Positions 1 through 8,706 of a stretch of 64,000 bases of DNA are shown one piece after another. The stretch lies in assembly GCA_051004015.1 (NCBI GenBank), contig JBPCKT010000040.1, positions 43,307 through 107,306 on the forward strand, in the 5' to 3' direction. The position numbers and the translations under genes are program-made. This DNA is from SXOA01 sp051004015. Its GTDB lineage: Bacteria; Planctomycetota; Planctomycetia; Pirellulales; Pirellulaceae. How positions within the stretch are numbered: position 1 is the stretch's first letter; each line of letters starts with the position of its first letter. Under the pieces are notes generated by a model. The model was not told the origin of the DNA. It searched no databases and saw only the letters and a program-made list of their open reading frames with translations.

Positions 1-516
1 AAGCGGCATTATCCCGCAGTCGCGCTGGCCTGTGTTCCTGCGCTGGCGGCATTGGCCATGATCTACGTGGACAAGCTGGTGCCGCTGGGAGCCAAGATCG
101 CCGGCACGCCGATGGAAGCGGAAGTGGGGACACTCCGCATCCTCGCCAACGGCTTCATCGTCACCAGCCTCCTCTGGTCGTCGGCGCTGGCGGCCCTGAT
201 CGATCGCAAGCTGTTTTGGGCAGCGGCGTTCTTTCTGGTCGCCGCATTATGTGCAGCGTTTGGCATCATCCATTCTCCCGCGCCGGGCAGTCCGCTGTTT
301 GTGCCGTGGGAGACGGGGGAAGTCAAACCGGAGATGCAATTGTTCTTTGGCTTCTATCCCAGTGTATTCTTTACGGTGGTCATTCCCTATGTCGCCGGCT
401 ATCTGGCCGTGGGCGTGATGCTCATTCTCTGGGGCGGGTACGACCGGCTGGTAGGAGGCAAGCCTCAACCAGAACAGGATCCACCGGAAGATGAGGAGGA
501 GGACGAAGAAGAATAG
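1..516 (+). CDS. C-terminal part of a multi-pass membrane protein, permease-like
   Basis: The reading frame is open from the first base of the window, so the 5' end of the gene lies outside. The visible 171 residues hold about four hydrophobic segments, for example VALACVPALAALAMIYV, GFIVTSLLWSSALAALI, FFLVAALCAAFGII and VVIPYVAGYLAVGVMLIL. The protein ends in a very acidic tail rich in Asp and Glu that is probably cytoplasmic. The arrangement fits the last helices of a transporter, perhaps a xanthine/uracil-type permease, but no family signature is visible and that naming is a guess. The stop codon lies two bases before the next start, so the two genes are probably co-transcribed. Confidence 0.6.
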   Translation, partial: KRHYPAVALACVPALAALAMIYVDKLVPLGAKIAGTPMEAEVGTLRILANGFIVTSLLWSSALAALIDRKLFWAAAFFLVAALCAAFGIIHSPAPGSPLFVPWETGEVKPEMQLFFGFYPSVFFTVVIPYVAGYLAVGVMLILWGGYDRLVGGKPQPEQDPPEDEEEDEEE

Positions 517-518
517 CC

Positions 519-1217
519 ATGCCTCTCTCCCGCATTCTCGAAGTCGAAGTAATGGACACCGCCGCCGAAGCCGAAGACTACAACTCGATGGACCATTCAG
601 CAGTGAATGCACTGTTCGCGCAGGATCTGGTGAACTTTCTGGCGAGCGGGGGGCGTGAGCCCCCTGATACTATCGAGTGCGAAATTCACATCCTCGACCT
701 CGGCACCGGCACCGCACTCATTCCCATCGAAGTCTGCCGCCGCACCGCCAACTGCAGCATCCTGGCAGTTGATCTGGCCGCTCACATGCTCGAGCTAGCC
801 GAACAGAACATCGCCGCCGCAGATCTTGCCGGTCGCATCGAGCTGGAACAAATTGATGCCAAGGCATTGCCGTTCCCGGACGGCCGCTTTGACGTTGTCA
901 TGTCCAATAGCATCATCCACCACATACCGGAGCCGATGCACTCTCTCCGGGAAGCCGCGCGAGTCACCAAATCGGGCGGCCTGCTGTTCTTCCGCGATTT
1001 GCTGCGTCCGGAGGACGAGGCGACGTTAGCACGCCTGGTCCAGACTTATGCCGGGAGTGAAAACGTCCACTCCCGGCAGATGTTCGCCGACTCGCTCCAC
1101 GCAGCGCTATCGCTGGACGAGATCCGCGACCTCGTCACGCAGCTAGGTTTTCCCGCCGATTCCGTCCAGCGGACCAGCGATCGCCACTGGACATGGATTG
1201 GCAAAAAAGTGGGGTAG
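519..1217 (+). CDS. class I SAM-dependent methyltransferase
   Basis: This 232-residue protein has the Rossmann-like methyltransferase fold. Motif I is ILDLGTGTALIPIEV (about residues 57-71), the acidic end of strand 2 is LAVDLA, and a motif IV-like stretch DVVMSNSIIHHI follows, as in Methyltransf_11/25 enzymes. The substrate cannot be read from the sequence. The gene starts two bases after the stop of the upstream membrane protein gene, which suggests translational coupling. The last two codons and the stop are supplied by a 24-bp repeat found elsewhere in the window (1209-1232), so the C-terminus has been shaped by that element. Confidence 0.85.
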   Translation: MPLSRILEVEVMDTAAEAEDYNSMDHSAVNALFAQDLVNFLASGGREPPDTIECEIHILDLGTGTALIPIEVCRRTANCSILAVDLAAHMLELAEQNIAAADLAGRIELEQIDAKALPFPDGRFDVVMSNSIIHHIPEPMHSLREAARVTKSGGLLFFRDLLRPEDEATLARLVQTYAGSENVHSRQMFADSLHAALSLDEIRDLVTQLGFPADSVQRTSDRHWTWIGKKVG

Positions 1218-1232
1218 GCTTCCAGCCTGCCC
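1209..1232. repeat. 24-bp repeat unit overlapping a stop codon
   Basis: The sequence begins GTGGGGTAGGCTTCC and ends CAGCCTGCCC. The same 24 bases recur twice, as the two arms of a perfect inverted repeat, at 5712-5769. Here a single arm supplies the last two codons and the TAG stop of the methyltransferase gene, and it lies between two convergent genes. This fits a dispersed REP-like element that settles at gene ends. Confidence 0.85.
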
Positions 1233-1238
1233 AAACTC

Positions 1239-2609
1239 TTACAGGCACCGCAAGAACGCCACCAAATCCTGCTTCTCGTCCGCCGTCAATTTGAGCTCCA
1301 GGACCAGGTTGAAAAACTCCACCGTGTCATCGAGCGTCAGCAGCCGGTCGTCATGCAGGTAAGGAGGCGAATCTTTGATGCCGCGGAGCGGGAAAGTCTT
1401 GATCGGGCCGTCAGACGACGCTTTGCGGCCATTGATCATCTTTTCCTTGAAAAACCGCTCCACCTTCAGGTTGTGCATCAGGTTGTCGGTGTAGAAGGGA
1501 GGCGTATGGCACGTGGCGCACTGGCCCTTTCCATGAAACACCTTCTCCCCGCGGATCTCCGCCTCGCTGGCCTTGGCGGGGTTGAGCTTGCCGAGCAGAT
1601 TCAACTTTGGGGCGGGCGGGAAATCGAGAATGGACTGGAACTCCGCCATGAAATGGACCTGGCTGCCACGCTCCAGAATGTTGACGCCCTTTCTCTGCGC
1701 CTGCTCCGGATCGCCGTCAAAGTATGCCGCTCGCTGCTCAAATTCCGTGAAGTCCTCCACCGTCTTGAGCGCCCGTTGAGAGCCAAAGAGCCGCTGAATG
1801 TTCAGCCCTCGCAGCGTGGGTGTTTCGATCCGGTGGCGGTGCTCGTTGGGGCGGATGTCGCCAACCGTGTGCGTCGCCCCGTTCGTGTGGCCATTGGCAT
1901 GGCAGTCGAAACATGCCACCCCTTGATGGGCCTTGAGTGCTCGCCGGTCGTCGGTGGTATTGAACTGGGCCTGTGGGAACGGAGTAAGCAAGAGTCGCAA
2001 CCCTTCGAGCTGCTTGGGATTGAGGATGTCCTTGAACAGGCCATTAAAATTCCCTAGCGTCACGAGCTGCCCCTTGGAGACATCCCCCAGGTCAGGACGC
2101 GTCGTCAGATAAATCGGCGCGGGAAATTCCGGCAGCAGGTGGTCCGCCAGGTCAAAATCCAAATCGAACCGGGCCAGATCGCGCTCCGTCTGCTTCTTCA
2201 CCTCGTCAATCTGCAATTTGGGAAAGACCATTCCCCCCGCTTCGTGGTGGGGATGCGGCAGCGGAAAGAAGCCGGCGGGCCAGGCATCCTTGGCCTTGAT
2301 CTCCTCGGGCTTCATCGCGGCGAGCTTATCCCAGGTCATGCCCGGGGTAAGCTTGACTCGCACTCCGTCTTGCACCGCTTTGCCTTTGGACATCTTCGCC
2401 CCTTCGGCCGGCTGGTTGCTCAAATCATACCGCTGCTCGAGCAGCTTCTGATGGCGCTCGGCAAATTCCGGCTTGGCCTGCTGCAAGCGTTTGACCAGGG
2501 CGGGGAAGTCTTCTTTCTCCTGGGCGGAGGAAAGACTGAATGAGCCTGCCAGCAATGCCGCCAGTACAGCAATTGCGAGAGGAACGCGAGAGGGAATTCC
2601 GGTGTTCAT
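1239..2609 (-). CDS. di-haem cytochrome c, MauG/cytochrome c peroxidase-like
   Basis: The start at 2609 is chosen because AAAGGA lies just upstream and a Sec signal peptide follows (LAIAVLAALLAGSFSLSSAQ); the frame is open further upstream to 2669. The mature protein carries two CXXCH haem c motifs, CFDCH near residue 233 and CATCH near residue 363, and a C-terminal DDTVEFFNLVLELKLTADEKQDLVAFL stretch like those of bacterial cytochrome c peroxidase/MauG relatives. It is expected to act in the periplasm as a redox protein or peroxidase. Its partner and substrate are unknown. It converges with the methyltransferase gene. Confidence 0.8.
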   Translation of the reverse strand: MNTGIPSRVPLAIAVLAALLAGSFSLSSAQEKEDFPALVKRLQQAKPEFAERHQKLLEQRYDLSNQPAEGAKMSKGKAVQDGVRVKLTPGMTWDKLAAMKPEEIKAKDAWPAGFFPLPHPHHEAGGMVFPKLQIDEVKKQTERDLARFDLDFDLADHLLPEFPAPIYLTTRPDLGDVSKGQLVTLGNFNGLFKDILNPKQLEGLRLLLTPFPQAQFNTTDDRRALKAHQGVACFDCHANGHTNGATHTVGDIRPNEHRHRIETPTLRGLNIQRLFGSQRALKTVEDFTEFEQRAAYFDGDPEQAQRKGVNILERGSQVHFMAEFQSILDFPPAPKLNLLGKLNPAKASEAEIRGEKVFHGKGQCATCHTPPFYTDNLMHNLKVERFFKEKMINGRKASSDGPIKTFPLRGIKDSPPYLHDDRLLTLDDTVEFFNLVLELKLTADEKQDLVAFLRCL

Positions 2610-2723
2610 TGTTGTCCTTTCATGAAGGGAGAGTGCTCCAGCCTTGCTTTGTAGCAATTGGCAAGCCATAAGTGATCCCGTTCGGGTAGTGTATCGAGGG
2701 GAGGCCAGGGACGCCAGCCGCGC

Positions 2724-3521
2724 CTACAACCCCAGCACGTCGTACATGCTATAGAGGCCCGGCTGTTGTTTGGCTATGAACTTGGCCGCGGCGAGGGCGC
2801 CCATTGCGTAGCAATCGCGGTTCGACGCTTTGACGGAGACTTCCAGCGTTTCCCCCAGCAGGCCGAAGATGATGGTGTGCTCGCCGGGGTTGTCGCCCGT
2901 GCGTACGGCGTGGTAGCCGATCTCGTGCTGCGGCCGTTTGCCGACGATTCCTTCGCGGCCATGCGTATGCAGCGTTTGCCCCATCACGCCGGCGATGATT
3001 TCGCCAAACTTGAGGGCTGTGCCGCTGGGCGAGTCTTCTTTCGTCCGGTGATGCCGCTCGATGATTTCCACGTCCACGCCGCCGCCGTTGTCCTTGAGCG
3101 CCGCTCCGACCGTGGCGACGAGCTTCATCGCCAGGTTCACTGTCAGGCTCATGCTGGGGGACCAGACGATGGGGATATGCACTGAAGCTTCCGATACTTG
3201 CTCCCTCTGCCGCTCATTCAGGCCGGTCGTCGCCATAACTAGCGGCGTCTTGTGCTGCACGCAAATGCCGAGAATCCGCTCGGCTGCCTCGGGAATGGAA
3301 AAATCGATGAGAGCGTCGGTCTTCACGTTCAAATGTGCGGCCAGAGGCACATGCAGCTCGATGATGCCGCAGGCCAAGCCGGCGTCTTTGCCTAGCTCGG
3401 AGTGCTGCTCATGCTCAAGGGCGGCGACAATCTTTAGTTGTGGGTCGGTGCTGGCGAGCGCGATCAATCGCTTTCCCATGCGACCGGCGGCACCGTGGAT
3501 GGCGATGGAGGTTGTTGACAT
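2724..3521 (-). CDS. dapB: 4-hydroxy-tetrahydrodipicolinate reductase
   Basis: DapB reduces the product of DapA with NAD(P)H in lysine and diaminopimelate synthesis. The 265-residue length is normal for the family. The N-terminal nucleotide-binding motif is IHGAAGRMGKRLIAL, and the diagnostic active-site stretch EIIERHHRTKEDSPSGTALK is present with its catalytic His pair and Lys. The gene lies three bases downstream of thrC on the same strand. The pair therefore groups two steps of the aspartate-derived amino acid pathways, probably on one transcript. Confidence 0.97.
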   Translation of the reverse strand: MSTTSIAIHGAAGRMGKRLIALASTDPQLKIVAALEHEQHSELGKDAGLACGIIELHVPLAAHLNVKTDALIDFSIPEAAERILGICVQHKTPLVMATTGLNERQREQVSEASVHIPIVWSPSMSLTVNLAMKLVATVGAALKDNGGGVDVEIIERHHRTKEDSPSGTALKFGEIIAGVMGQTLHTHGREGIVGKRPQHEIGYHAVRTGDNPGEHTIIFGLLGETLEVSVKASNRDCYAMGALAAAKFIAKQQPGLYSMYDVLGL

Positions 3522-3524
3522 AAC

Positions 3525-4925
3525 TCACGAGTAGAGATTGATGGCCTTCACGATTTCCCCCAGATCATTCGGCACAGCCACAGCCCGGTTGGCGAACGAC
3601 GCCCGCCGCACTCCGCGGCTGCCGAGGACTTTGTTGAATTGTTCCTGGTCGGTGGTGTGGTAGGCGACGGTGGCGGTGGGGTCCTTAAGCTGATGGCCTG
3701 TGAGGATGCAAACAACCCGATCATCCGCTGCGATGATGCCTTGGTCTCGCAGCAGCCGCGCTCCCGCCACGCTGGCCGCGCTGGCCGGCTCGCAGCCGAT
3801 GCCGCCGGCGCCGACTTTGGCTTTGGCGTCGAGGATTTCCTGATCGCTCACCTGCCGCACCACGCCTTGCAAATCCTCGAGCGCCCGCAGGCATTTCCGC
3901 AAATTGACGGGACGGTTGATCTCGATCGCGCTGGCGATGGTGTTTGCCTTGCGGCCGAGCTGATCAAGCTCTTTGAAATAGTGGTCGGCGATGCTCATGT
4001 TTGCCTGGCCGCTGTTCCAGCGCAGGCCGCGGCGCTCGTACAGTTCGTAAAGGGTATCCGCTCCTGAAGCGTTGATCACAGCCAGCCGCGGCGCGCGCTC
4101 GATCAGGCCGAGGGCTTTCAGCTCCCCGAAGGCTTTGCCGAAGGCGCTGCTGTTTCCCAGGTTGCCGCCGGGGACGACGATCCAGTCCGGCACCTCCCAG
4201 CGAAGGGCTTCCAGCACGCGGAACATGATGGTCTTTTGCCCCTCCAGCCGGAACGGATTGACGCTGTTGACGAGGTAAATTCCCAGGTCGCGCGAGACCT
4301 CCTGCACGCGGGCCATGGCGTCGTCGAAGTCGCCGGCAATTTGAATGGTGAGGGCCCCGTAATCGAGGGCCTGCGAAAGCTTGCCGTAGGATATCTTCCC
4401 CGAGCCGATGAAGATGACCCCCTTGATGGTCCGCACTGACGCACAGTACATAGCGAGCGAGGCGCTAGTGTTGCCGGTGGAGGCGCAGGCGGCCCTTTTG
4501 GCTCCCGTCGCCTTGGCGTGCGTGAAGGCGGCGGACATGCCGTTGTCCTTGAAGCTGCCGGAAGGGTTCATCCCCTCATGCTGCAAATAGAGACGCCCCG
4601 GTTTCATGCCGACAAACGAGCCGACGCTGTCCGACTGATGCAGAATCGTTTGCCCTTCACCGACAGTGACCACGCTTTCCGGCTTGGCGAACGGAAGCAG
4701 CTCATGGAACCGCCAGACGCCGCTGAAACGGAGCGGCTCATGCCGGCGGGACCAGGTTTCCTCAAACCAGCGAAGGCTCTTGGGAATGGCCCCCCGGTTC
4801 CAGTCGTACAGCACGTCCAACAGATCCCCGCACTGGGGGCACGCCACCCGCACCTCCTCCACGCCGCAGGTGTAGCCGCAAGCTGGGCTGATGCAGCGCT
4901 GGAAGGCAAAATCGGAGAGGGGCAC
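3525..4925 (-). CDS. thrC: threonine synthase
   Basis: ThrC converts O-phosphohomoserine to threonine using pyridoxal phosphate. The protein has 466 residues. The PLP-binding Lys sits in HEGMNPSGSFKDNGM near residue 125, followed by the typical CASTGNTSASLA phosphate-binding region. The N-terminus carries a four-cysteine zinc-ribbon-like segment (CISPACGYTCG, then CPQCG), as in many archaeal and bacterial class II-like threonine synthases. The start codon is GTG and no strong ribosome-binding site is visible. dapB follows after three bases. Confidence 0.95.
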   Translation of the reverse strand: MPLSDFAFQRCISPACGYTCGVEEVRVACPQCGDLLDVLYDWNRGAIPKSLRWFEETWSRRHEPLRFSGVWRFHELLPFAKPESVVTVGEGQTILHQSDSVGSFVGMKPGRLYLQHEGMNPSGSFKDNGMSAAFTHAKATGAKRAACASTGNTSASLAMYCASVRTIKGVIFIGSGKISYGKLSQALDYGALTIQIAGDFDDAMARVQEVSRDLGIYLVNSVNPFRLEGQKTIMFRVLEALRWEVPDWIVVPGGNLGNSSAFGKAFGELKALGLIERAPRLAVINASGADTLYELYERRGLRWNSGQANMSIADHYFKELDQLGRKANTIASAIEINRPVNLRKCLRALEDLQGVVRQVSDQEILDAKAKVGAGGIGCEPASAASVAGARLLRDQGIIAADDRVVCILTGHQLKDPTATVAYHTTDQEQFNKVLGSRGVRRASFANRAVAVPNDLGEIVKAINLYS

Positions 4926-5030
4926 GGCTGGAAAGGCTTACGTGGAAAGAAGTTGTTGCGACGGTTAGAGATAGAATCAGTCTAGGGGAGGGGCCGAAAA
5001 CGGGCAAGGCGAAGCGGCCCTTGACACACC

Positions 5031-5699
5031 CTACTTCTTTTCCACTTTCGCCCCGCGCAGCACGATATCGTCCCAGTCGCTGGTGTCGTCGAACGTGCCG
5101 ATGCCGATCTGACCCCAGGCGAAGGTTTTGTCCTTGGCGGTCATGACGGGCTTTTGCATGTCGTCGAAATAAACCTCAATCGTTCCCTCCTTCACCCGGC
5201 GGACGATTTTGACGTTGTGCCACTTGTCGTCCCAATTCGTCCCATCGGTTGAAGTGAGCGAAATCTTGGTCCGCGGAGCGTCGTTGACGATGAAAATCTG
5301 ATTGGCGTGATCATCCGCCTTCTTGCCCAGATGGACGTAGTAAAAATGAGCCGGATCCTGATAGCCGAAGACCAGGACCGCATCGCGGTGGCCGTAGTCG
5401 GGGTGCGTGCTGAGAACCTTGGCCGTCAGGTCGAAGTCGCCCGCAATGACGTCCTTGAGCAGGGCAACGTTGGTCGGGCTGCGATGCGGAGGCTTGTAGG
5501 TAGTCTCTTTTTTGTGCTGGCTGAAGACACCTCCCTTGTCGGACTTCTTGTGGGACCATTGTTTGGCATCCAGCGGCTGCCAGTGGTTGGTGTCCTTTTC
5601 GAAGTCCTCTTGGAAGAGGAGGGGGAGCTCGTCGGCGGCACGGGCGACCAGCGAGTGCGACGACAAGAGAATCGCCAGGCAGAGGATGCGATGAGACAT
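5031..5699 (-). CDS. secreted DUF1080 (3-keto-disaccharide hydrolase-like) protein
   Basis: Start 5699 is preferred because AAGGAAA precedes it and a signal peptide follows (ILCLAILLSSHSLVARA). The longer frame to 5792 runs through a palindromic repeat and is not credible. The 222-residue protein has the concanavalin-like fold signature of DUF1080: LLFQEDFEKDTNHWQP at the start, later FYYVHLGKKADDHANQIFIV, HNVKIVRRVKEGTIEVYFDDMQKPVM and GQIGIGTFDDTSDWDDIVL. Members are abundant in planctomycetes and act on, or bind, modified sugars outside the cytoplasm. It lies downstream of a sugar dehydrogenase gene, separated by a strong hairpin. Confidence 0.8.
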   Translation of the reverse strand: MSHRILCLAILLSSHSLVARAADELPLLFQEDFEKDTNHWQPLDAKQWSHKKSDKGGVFSQHKKETTYKPPHRSPTNVALLKDVIAGDFDLTAKVLSTHPDYGHRDAVLVFGYQDPAHFYYVHLGKKADDHANQIFIVNDAPRTKISLTSTDGTNWDDKWHNVKIVRRVKEGTIEVYFDDMQKPVMTAKDKTFAWGQIGIGTFDDTSDWDDIVLRGAKVEKK

Positions 5700-5711
5700 G
5701 TGATTTCCTTG

Positions 5712-5769
5712 GTGGGGTAGGCTTCCAGCCTGCCCAGATTTTTTAGGGCAGGCTGGAAGCCTACCCCAC
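5712..5769. repeat. perfect 24-bp inverted repeat (hairpin)
   Basis: Arms 5712-5735 and 5746-5769 are exact reverse complements around a 10-base loop. Each arm is the same 24-mer seen singly at 1209-1232. The hairpin lies between the 3' end of the sugar dehydrogenase gene and the start of the DUF1080 gene. It could act as a transcription terminator or processing site, or simply be a mobile REP-like unit. Confidence 0.9.
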
Positions 5770-5773
5770 TTCC

Positions 5774-6961
5774 TTACTTCTTTTCCAGCCACCAGATTTG
5801 CCCGAACGAATCGGTCAGGTAGACCTCGCCGGAGTCGTCCTGCCCGATGGCGATGTAGGGCATGGTGGATTCGGTTTGCAGGCTTCGGTTAGCGATCGTC
5901 TTGCCGGACTTGGCGTCGTATTGGAGAGCCCAGACTTTGCCTGAGACATAGTCGGCATAAATGTAGTGCCCTTCCAGTTCCGGCACCCGCTTGCCGTGAT
6001 AAACTTCACCGCCGGTGATGGATTTTCCCACATCATGCTTGTACTCCCAGATCGGCTCGATCAGGTCTTTCCGCGGCTCCGAGCCCATGGGGCCGAATTT
6101 GTGAAAACCCTCGCGGAGGTTCCAGCCGTAGTTGCCACCCTTCACGATAATGTCGATCTCCTCCCAGATGTCCTGACCGACGTCCGCGCACCACAGCGTG
6201 CCGTCCTTTTTGTCGAACGAAATGCACCAGGGATTCCGGAGGCCGGAGGCCCAGATTTCAGGCAACGCGCCTGCCTTGGCGGCCTTTCCGACGAACGGAT
6301 TGTCCTTCGGAATGGCGTACGCTTTTCCCTGCTCGTGATGATCGACATCAATCCGCAGAATCTTGCCCAGCAATGTGCTCATCTTCTGGCCATTGCCGTG
6401 GGGGTCATTGGCCGCTCCGCCGTCGCCCATGCCGATGTAAAGAAAACCATCCGGGCCAAAGACGATGCTGCCGCCGTTGTGGTTCCAGTACGGCTGCTTG
6501 ATGCGGAGCAGCTCTTCCTCGGAGGCGGGGTCGGCCTGGTCGGGATGGTTCTTGTTCACGCGGAAGCGGGCAATGACCGACAGTTGGGGCTCCACAGTGG
6601 AGGTGTAGTAGACAAAGAACTGGCCGTTTTCCTTGAATTTGGGATGAAAGGCGAGGCCGAGGAATCCCTCTTCGTTCTCCTTTTCCTTGTAAACGACGCG
6701 GTCGCTAATGTCGAGGAAGGTTTTGGCCTCGCTCACTTTCTGGTCGTTGGAAAAGACGTTAATCTTCCCTTGTTGCGTCACCACAAACAGCCGGTTCGTG
6801 CCGTCCTGCGCGGTCGTGAACACGGTCGGTCGAGTAATTTTGAGGTTGGGGAAGGCCCGCACGACCTTCACGGGGGCAGGGGATTCGTCCACTTTTTGGG
6901 CAAAGAGCGGAGTGGTCAGAAAAGCAATGGAAATGGTCAGAGGTGTCAATCGCGCGAGCAT
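5774..6961 (-). CDS. PQQ-dependent sugar dehydrogenase (glucose/sorbosone dehydrogenase family)
   Basis: This 395-residue exported protein begins with a signal peptide (LTISIAFLTTPLFAQ). It shows the beta-propeller signature of soluble GSDH enzymes: GFLGLAFHPKF, NHNGGSIVFGPDGFLYIGMGDGG, ASGLRNPWCISFDKKDGTLWCADVGQDIWEEIDII, GGNYGWNLREG and HYIYADYVSGKVWAL. The His of NHNGG and the Arg of GLRNPW are expected in PQQ or substrate binding. It probably oxidises a sugar in the periplasm. A DUF1080 gene lies downstream on the same strand, which fits carbohydrate handling. Confidence 0.88.
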   Translation of the reverse strand: MLARLTPLTISIAFLTTPLFAQKVDESPAPVKVVRAFPNLKITRPTVFTTAQDGTNRLFVVTQQGKINVFSNDQKVSEAKTFLDISDRVVYKEKENEEGFLGLAFHPKFKENGQFFVYYTSTVEPQLSVIARFRVNKNHPDQADPASEEELLRIKQPYWNHNGGSIVFGPDGFLYIGMGDGGAANDPHGNGQKMSTLLGKILRIDVDHHEQGKAYAIPKDNPFVGKAAKAGALPEIWASGLRNPWCISFDKKDGTLWCADVGQDIWEEIDIIVKGGNYGWNLREGFHKFGPMGSEPRKDLIEPIWEYKHDVGKSITGGEVYHGKRVPELEGHYIYADYVSGKVWALQYDAKSGKTIANRSLQTESTMPYIAIGQDDSGEVYLTDSFGQIWWLEKK

Positions 6962-7028
6962 GAGTGCCTTTTTTTTCGTGAGTGGTGTGATAGAATGATG
7001 GGGACAGAATCATTGTTTTATCCGCGGC

Positions 7029-7682
7029 TCATTTCTTCTCCGCTTTCTCCGCTTTCTTCGCCGTCTTGGCCTGCTGCGGATCAGTGGCCGGCGTCTCGAC
7101 TTTTCCGATGGTGATGACGACCTTTTTGGCATTCACCGAGCCGTCCTTGGTTTCGTAGCCCTCAGCTTCGATGAGGGAGCCAGGGGGAGCGAGGGAGTAG
7201 TCCTTGCTGTCAACTTCAATTGCCAGTTCCTTGGCCAACTTCGCCGTGATGCGCTTCTTGCCAACCATCAGCGTCAGCGTGCCGTCCTTCACCAGTTTTA
7301 CGGTGGCAGTCACAATCGCCGGCTCGTCCTTGGATTCCTGGATGATGCCCACTTCGTAGCCGTCGTTGGGCGAGTAGACGGTGATGCTGGCTACCTCCTC
7401 TTCAATGGCGTTCATTTTCAGCCGCCCTTCAATCCGGACCAGCATTCCCAGCTTGAGATCGGTGAGAGCCAGCTTGCCTTGCACCGTGATGGCGATTTCC
7501 CGATCCGGCAAGACGTTGAACGTCCGCAATTTGCTCGTCGCATCCGTCAGCATGATCTTGCCGGGAGCAATTGCCGTTATTTTCCCGTTGGCCTTCACCT
7601 TTTTGGGGAAGTCGGCATTCGTCTGCGGTAGCAGGCAAGTCAGGCTCGCCAGGACCATCAGCATGGCTGTCGTCGCGCGCAT
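7029..7682 (-). CDS. exported protein with OB-like repeats, function unknown
   Basis: The start at 7682 gives a good signal peptide (TTAMLMVLASLTCLLPQTNA), and the longer frame to 7820 overlaps the next gene. The 217-residue protein contains repeated beta-rich units of the kind KANGKITAIAPGKIMLTD and VKLVKDGTLTLMVGKKRITA, resembling small OB-like domains such as DUF5666. The C-terminus is a Lys/Ala-rich tail (QAKTAKKAEKAEKK). A protein of the same general make-up occurs at 21176-21853. The role is unknown. Confidence 0.65.
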   Translation of the reverse strand: MRATTAMLMVLASLTCLLPQTNADFPKKVKANGKITAIAPGKIMLTDATSKLRTFNVLPDREIAITVQGKLALTDLKLGMLVRIEGRLKMNAIEEEVASITVYSPNDGYEVGIIQESKDEPAIVTATVKLVKDGTLTLMVGKKRITAKLAKELAIEVDSKDYSLAPPGSLIEAEGYETKDGSVNAKKVVITIGKVETPATDPQQAKTAKKAEKAEKK

Positions 7683-7770
7683 GGGATTACTCCACCTACA
7701 GTTTTCGGTGTCAACGTGGAAATGGGCGGAAACCAAACTGTAATCCACCCATCGCTGTCTTGCCACCAAC

Positions 7771-8166
7771 CTAAGCCCCCGGCGACCGGTGGAAATGGAC
7801 GTGCTTCCATGTGCCCCCAATTTTCTGCCAGATTCGCGTTTCTTCCATCCGCCCCGTCTGCGGCGCGCCGCTGGGATCGAGCGACTGCGTCAGCCGCACG
7901 TAGCTGATGACCGCCCCCTCGCCGCCGAGCAGCCGCACGTGGGGCTGGGCCATGCTGACGTTCTTGGCCGGCTTTTGCGGCGAACCGGGAAGCTCGAAAT
8001 AGTACTTATGAAAGGCCATTCCCGCCACCACTTGCCCGCGGGCCTCCGGCTCGAAGCAGGTGATGGAAGGTTCGCAAAAGGCTTCATAGGTCTTCCAGTC
8101 GCCGCCGACGATGGCTTCGAGCAGCTTCTGATTAAGGGCGAGGAGTTCCAGGACGAGCTCGTTCAT
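7771..8166 (-). CDS. SnoaL-like / CaMKII association-domain protein
   Basis: This 131-residue protein matches the pattern of the calcium/calmodulin kinase II association domain within the SnoaL/NTF2-like fold: LLALNQKLLEAIVGGDWKTYEAFCEPSITCFEPEARGQVVAGMAFHKYYF, and at the end RMEETRIWQKIGGTWKHVHFHRSP. Bacterial members are free-standing, usually oligomeric, and of uncertain function. The gene starts three bases after the stop of folA and appears to be the last gene of the thyA-folA run. Confidence 0.8.
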   Translation of the reverse strand: MNELVLELLALNQKLLEAIVGGDWKTYEAFCEPSITCFEPEARGQVVAGMAFHKYYFELPGSPQKPAKNVSMAQPHVRLLGGEGAVISYVRLTQSLDPSGAPQTGRMEETRIWQKIGGTWKHVHFHRSPGA

Positions 8167-8169
8167 GGT

Positions 8170-8706
8170 TCATTTCTTGGGCGAGGCCGTGATTCGGTCG
8201 TAAATGCAAAAGTGGTGGGGAAACTCGTTCTTAGTATCCGCCGCATGGTCCGTTTCCTCAACCTGTCGCCATTCGTTCCAGTCGTGGCTGGGAAAAAACG
8301 TGTCTCCTTCGACTTCGGCCTCGACGTGGGTGACATAGAGGCGGTCGGCACGCGGCAGTGCCAACGCGTAGATTTGGGCTCCGCCGATCACGAAGACTTC
8401 GGAGTCGGAAGCGGCAAGTTTGATGGCTCGCACAAGCGAGCTCTGAATAATAATACCTTCGCCCGCCATTTGGCCTAGCGCCAACTTATCCTTGAGTACC
8501 AACCCTTCATTATGAGTGATGACAATTGAGGTTCTTCCCGGAAGCGCTCGACCAATCGACTCGAACGTCTTCCTTCCCATGATTAGATGATGTCCCATTG
8601 TCAGCGCCTTGAACCGCTTCAAATCCGCCGACAACCGCCAGGGCAGAGTGCCGCCGCGGCCGATGACGCGATTGCGGTCCATGGCGACAATGATGGACAG
8701 CCTCAT
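8170..8706 (-). CDS. folA: dihydrofolate reductase
   Basis: FolA reduces dihydrofolate to tetrahydrofolate with NADPH. The 178-residue protein shows the family motifs in order: SIIVAMDRNRVIGRGGTLPWRLSADLKRFK (catalytic acidic residue region), GHHLIMGRKTFESIGRALPGR, VFVIGGAQIYALALP (cofactor glycine pair) and LYVTHVEAEVEGDTFFP. The start codon overlaps the stop of thyA by four bases, so the two are translationally coupled. Pairing with thyA makes sense because ThyA produces dihydrofolate. Confidence 0.97.
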   Translation of the reverse strand: MRLSIIVAMDRNRVIGRGGTLPWRLSADLKRFKALTMGHHLIMGRKTFESIGRALPGRTSIVITHNEGLVLKDKLALGQMAGEGIIIQSSLVRAIKLAASDSEVFVIGGAQIYALALPRADRLYVTHVEAEVEGDTFFPSHDWNEWRQVEETDHAADTKNEFPHHFCIYDRITASPKK

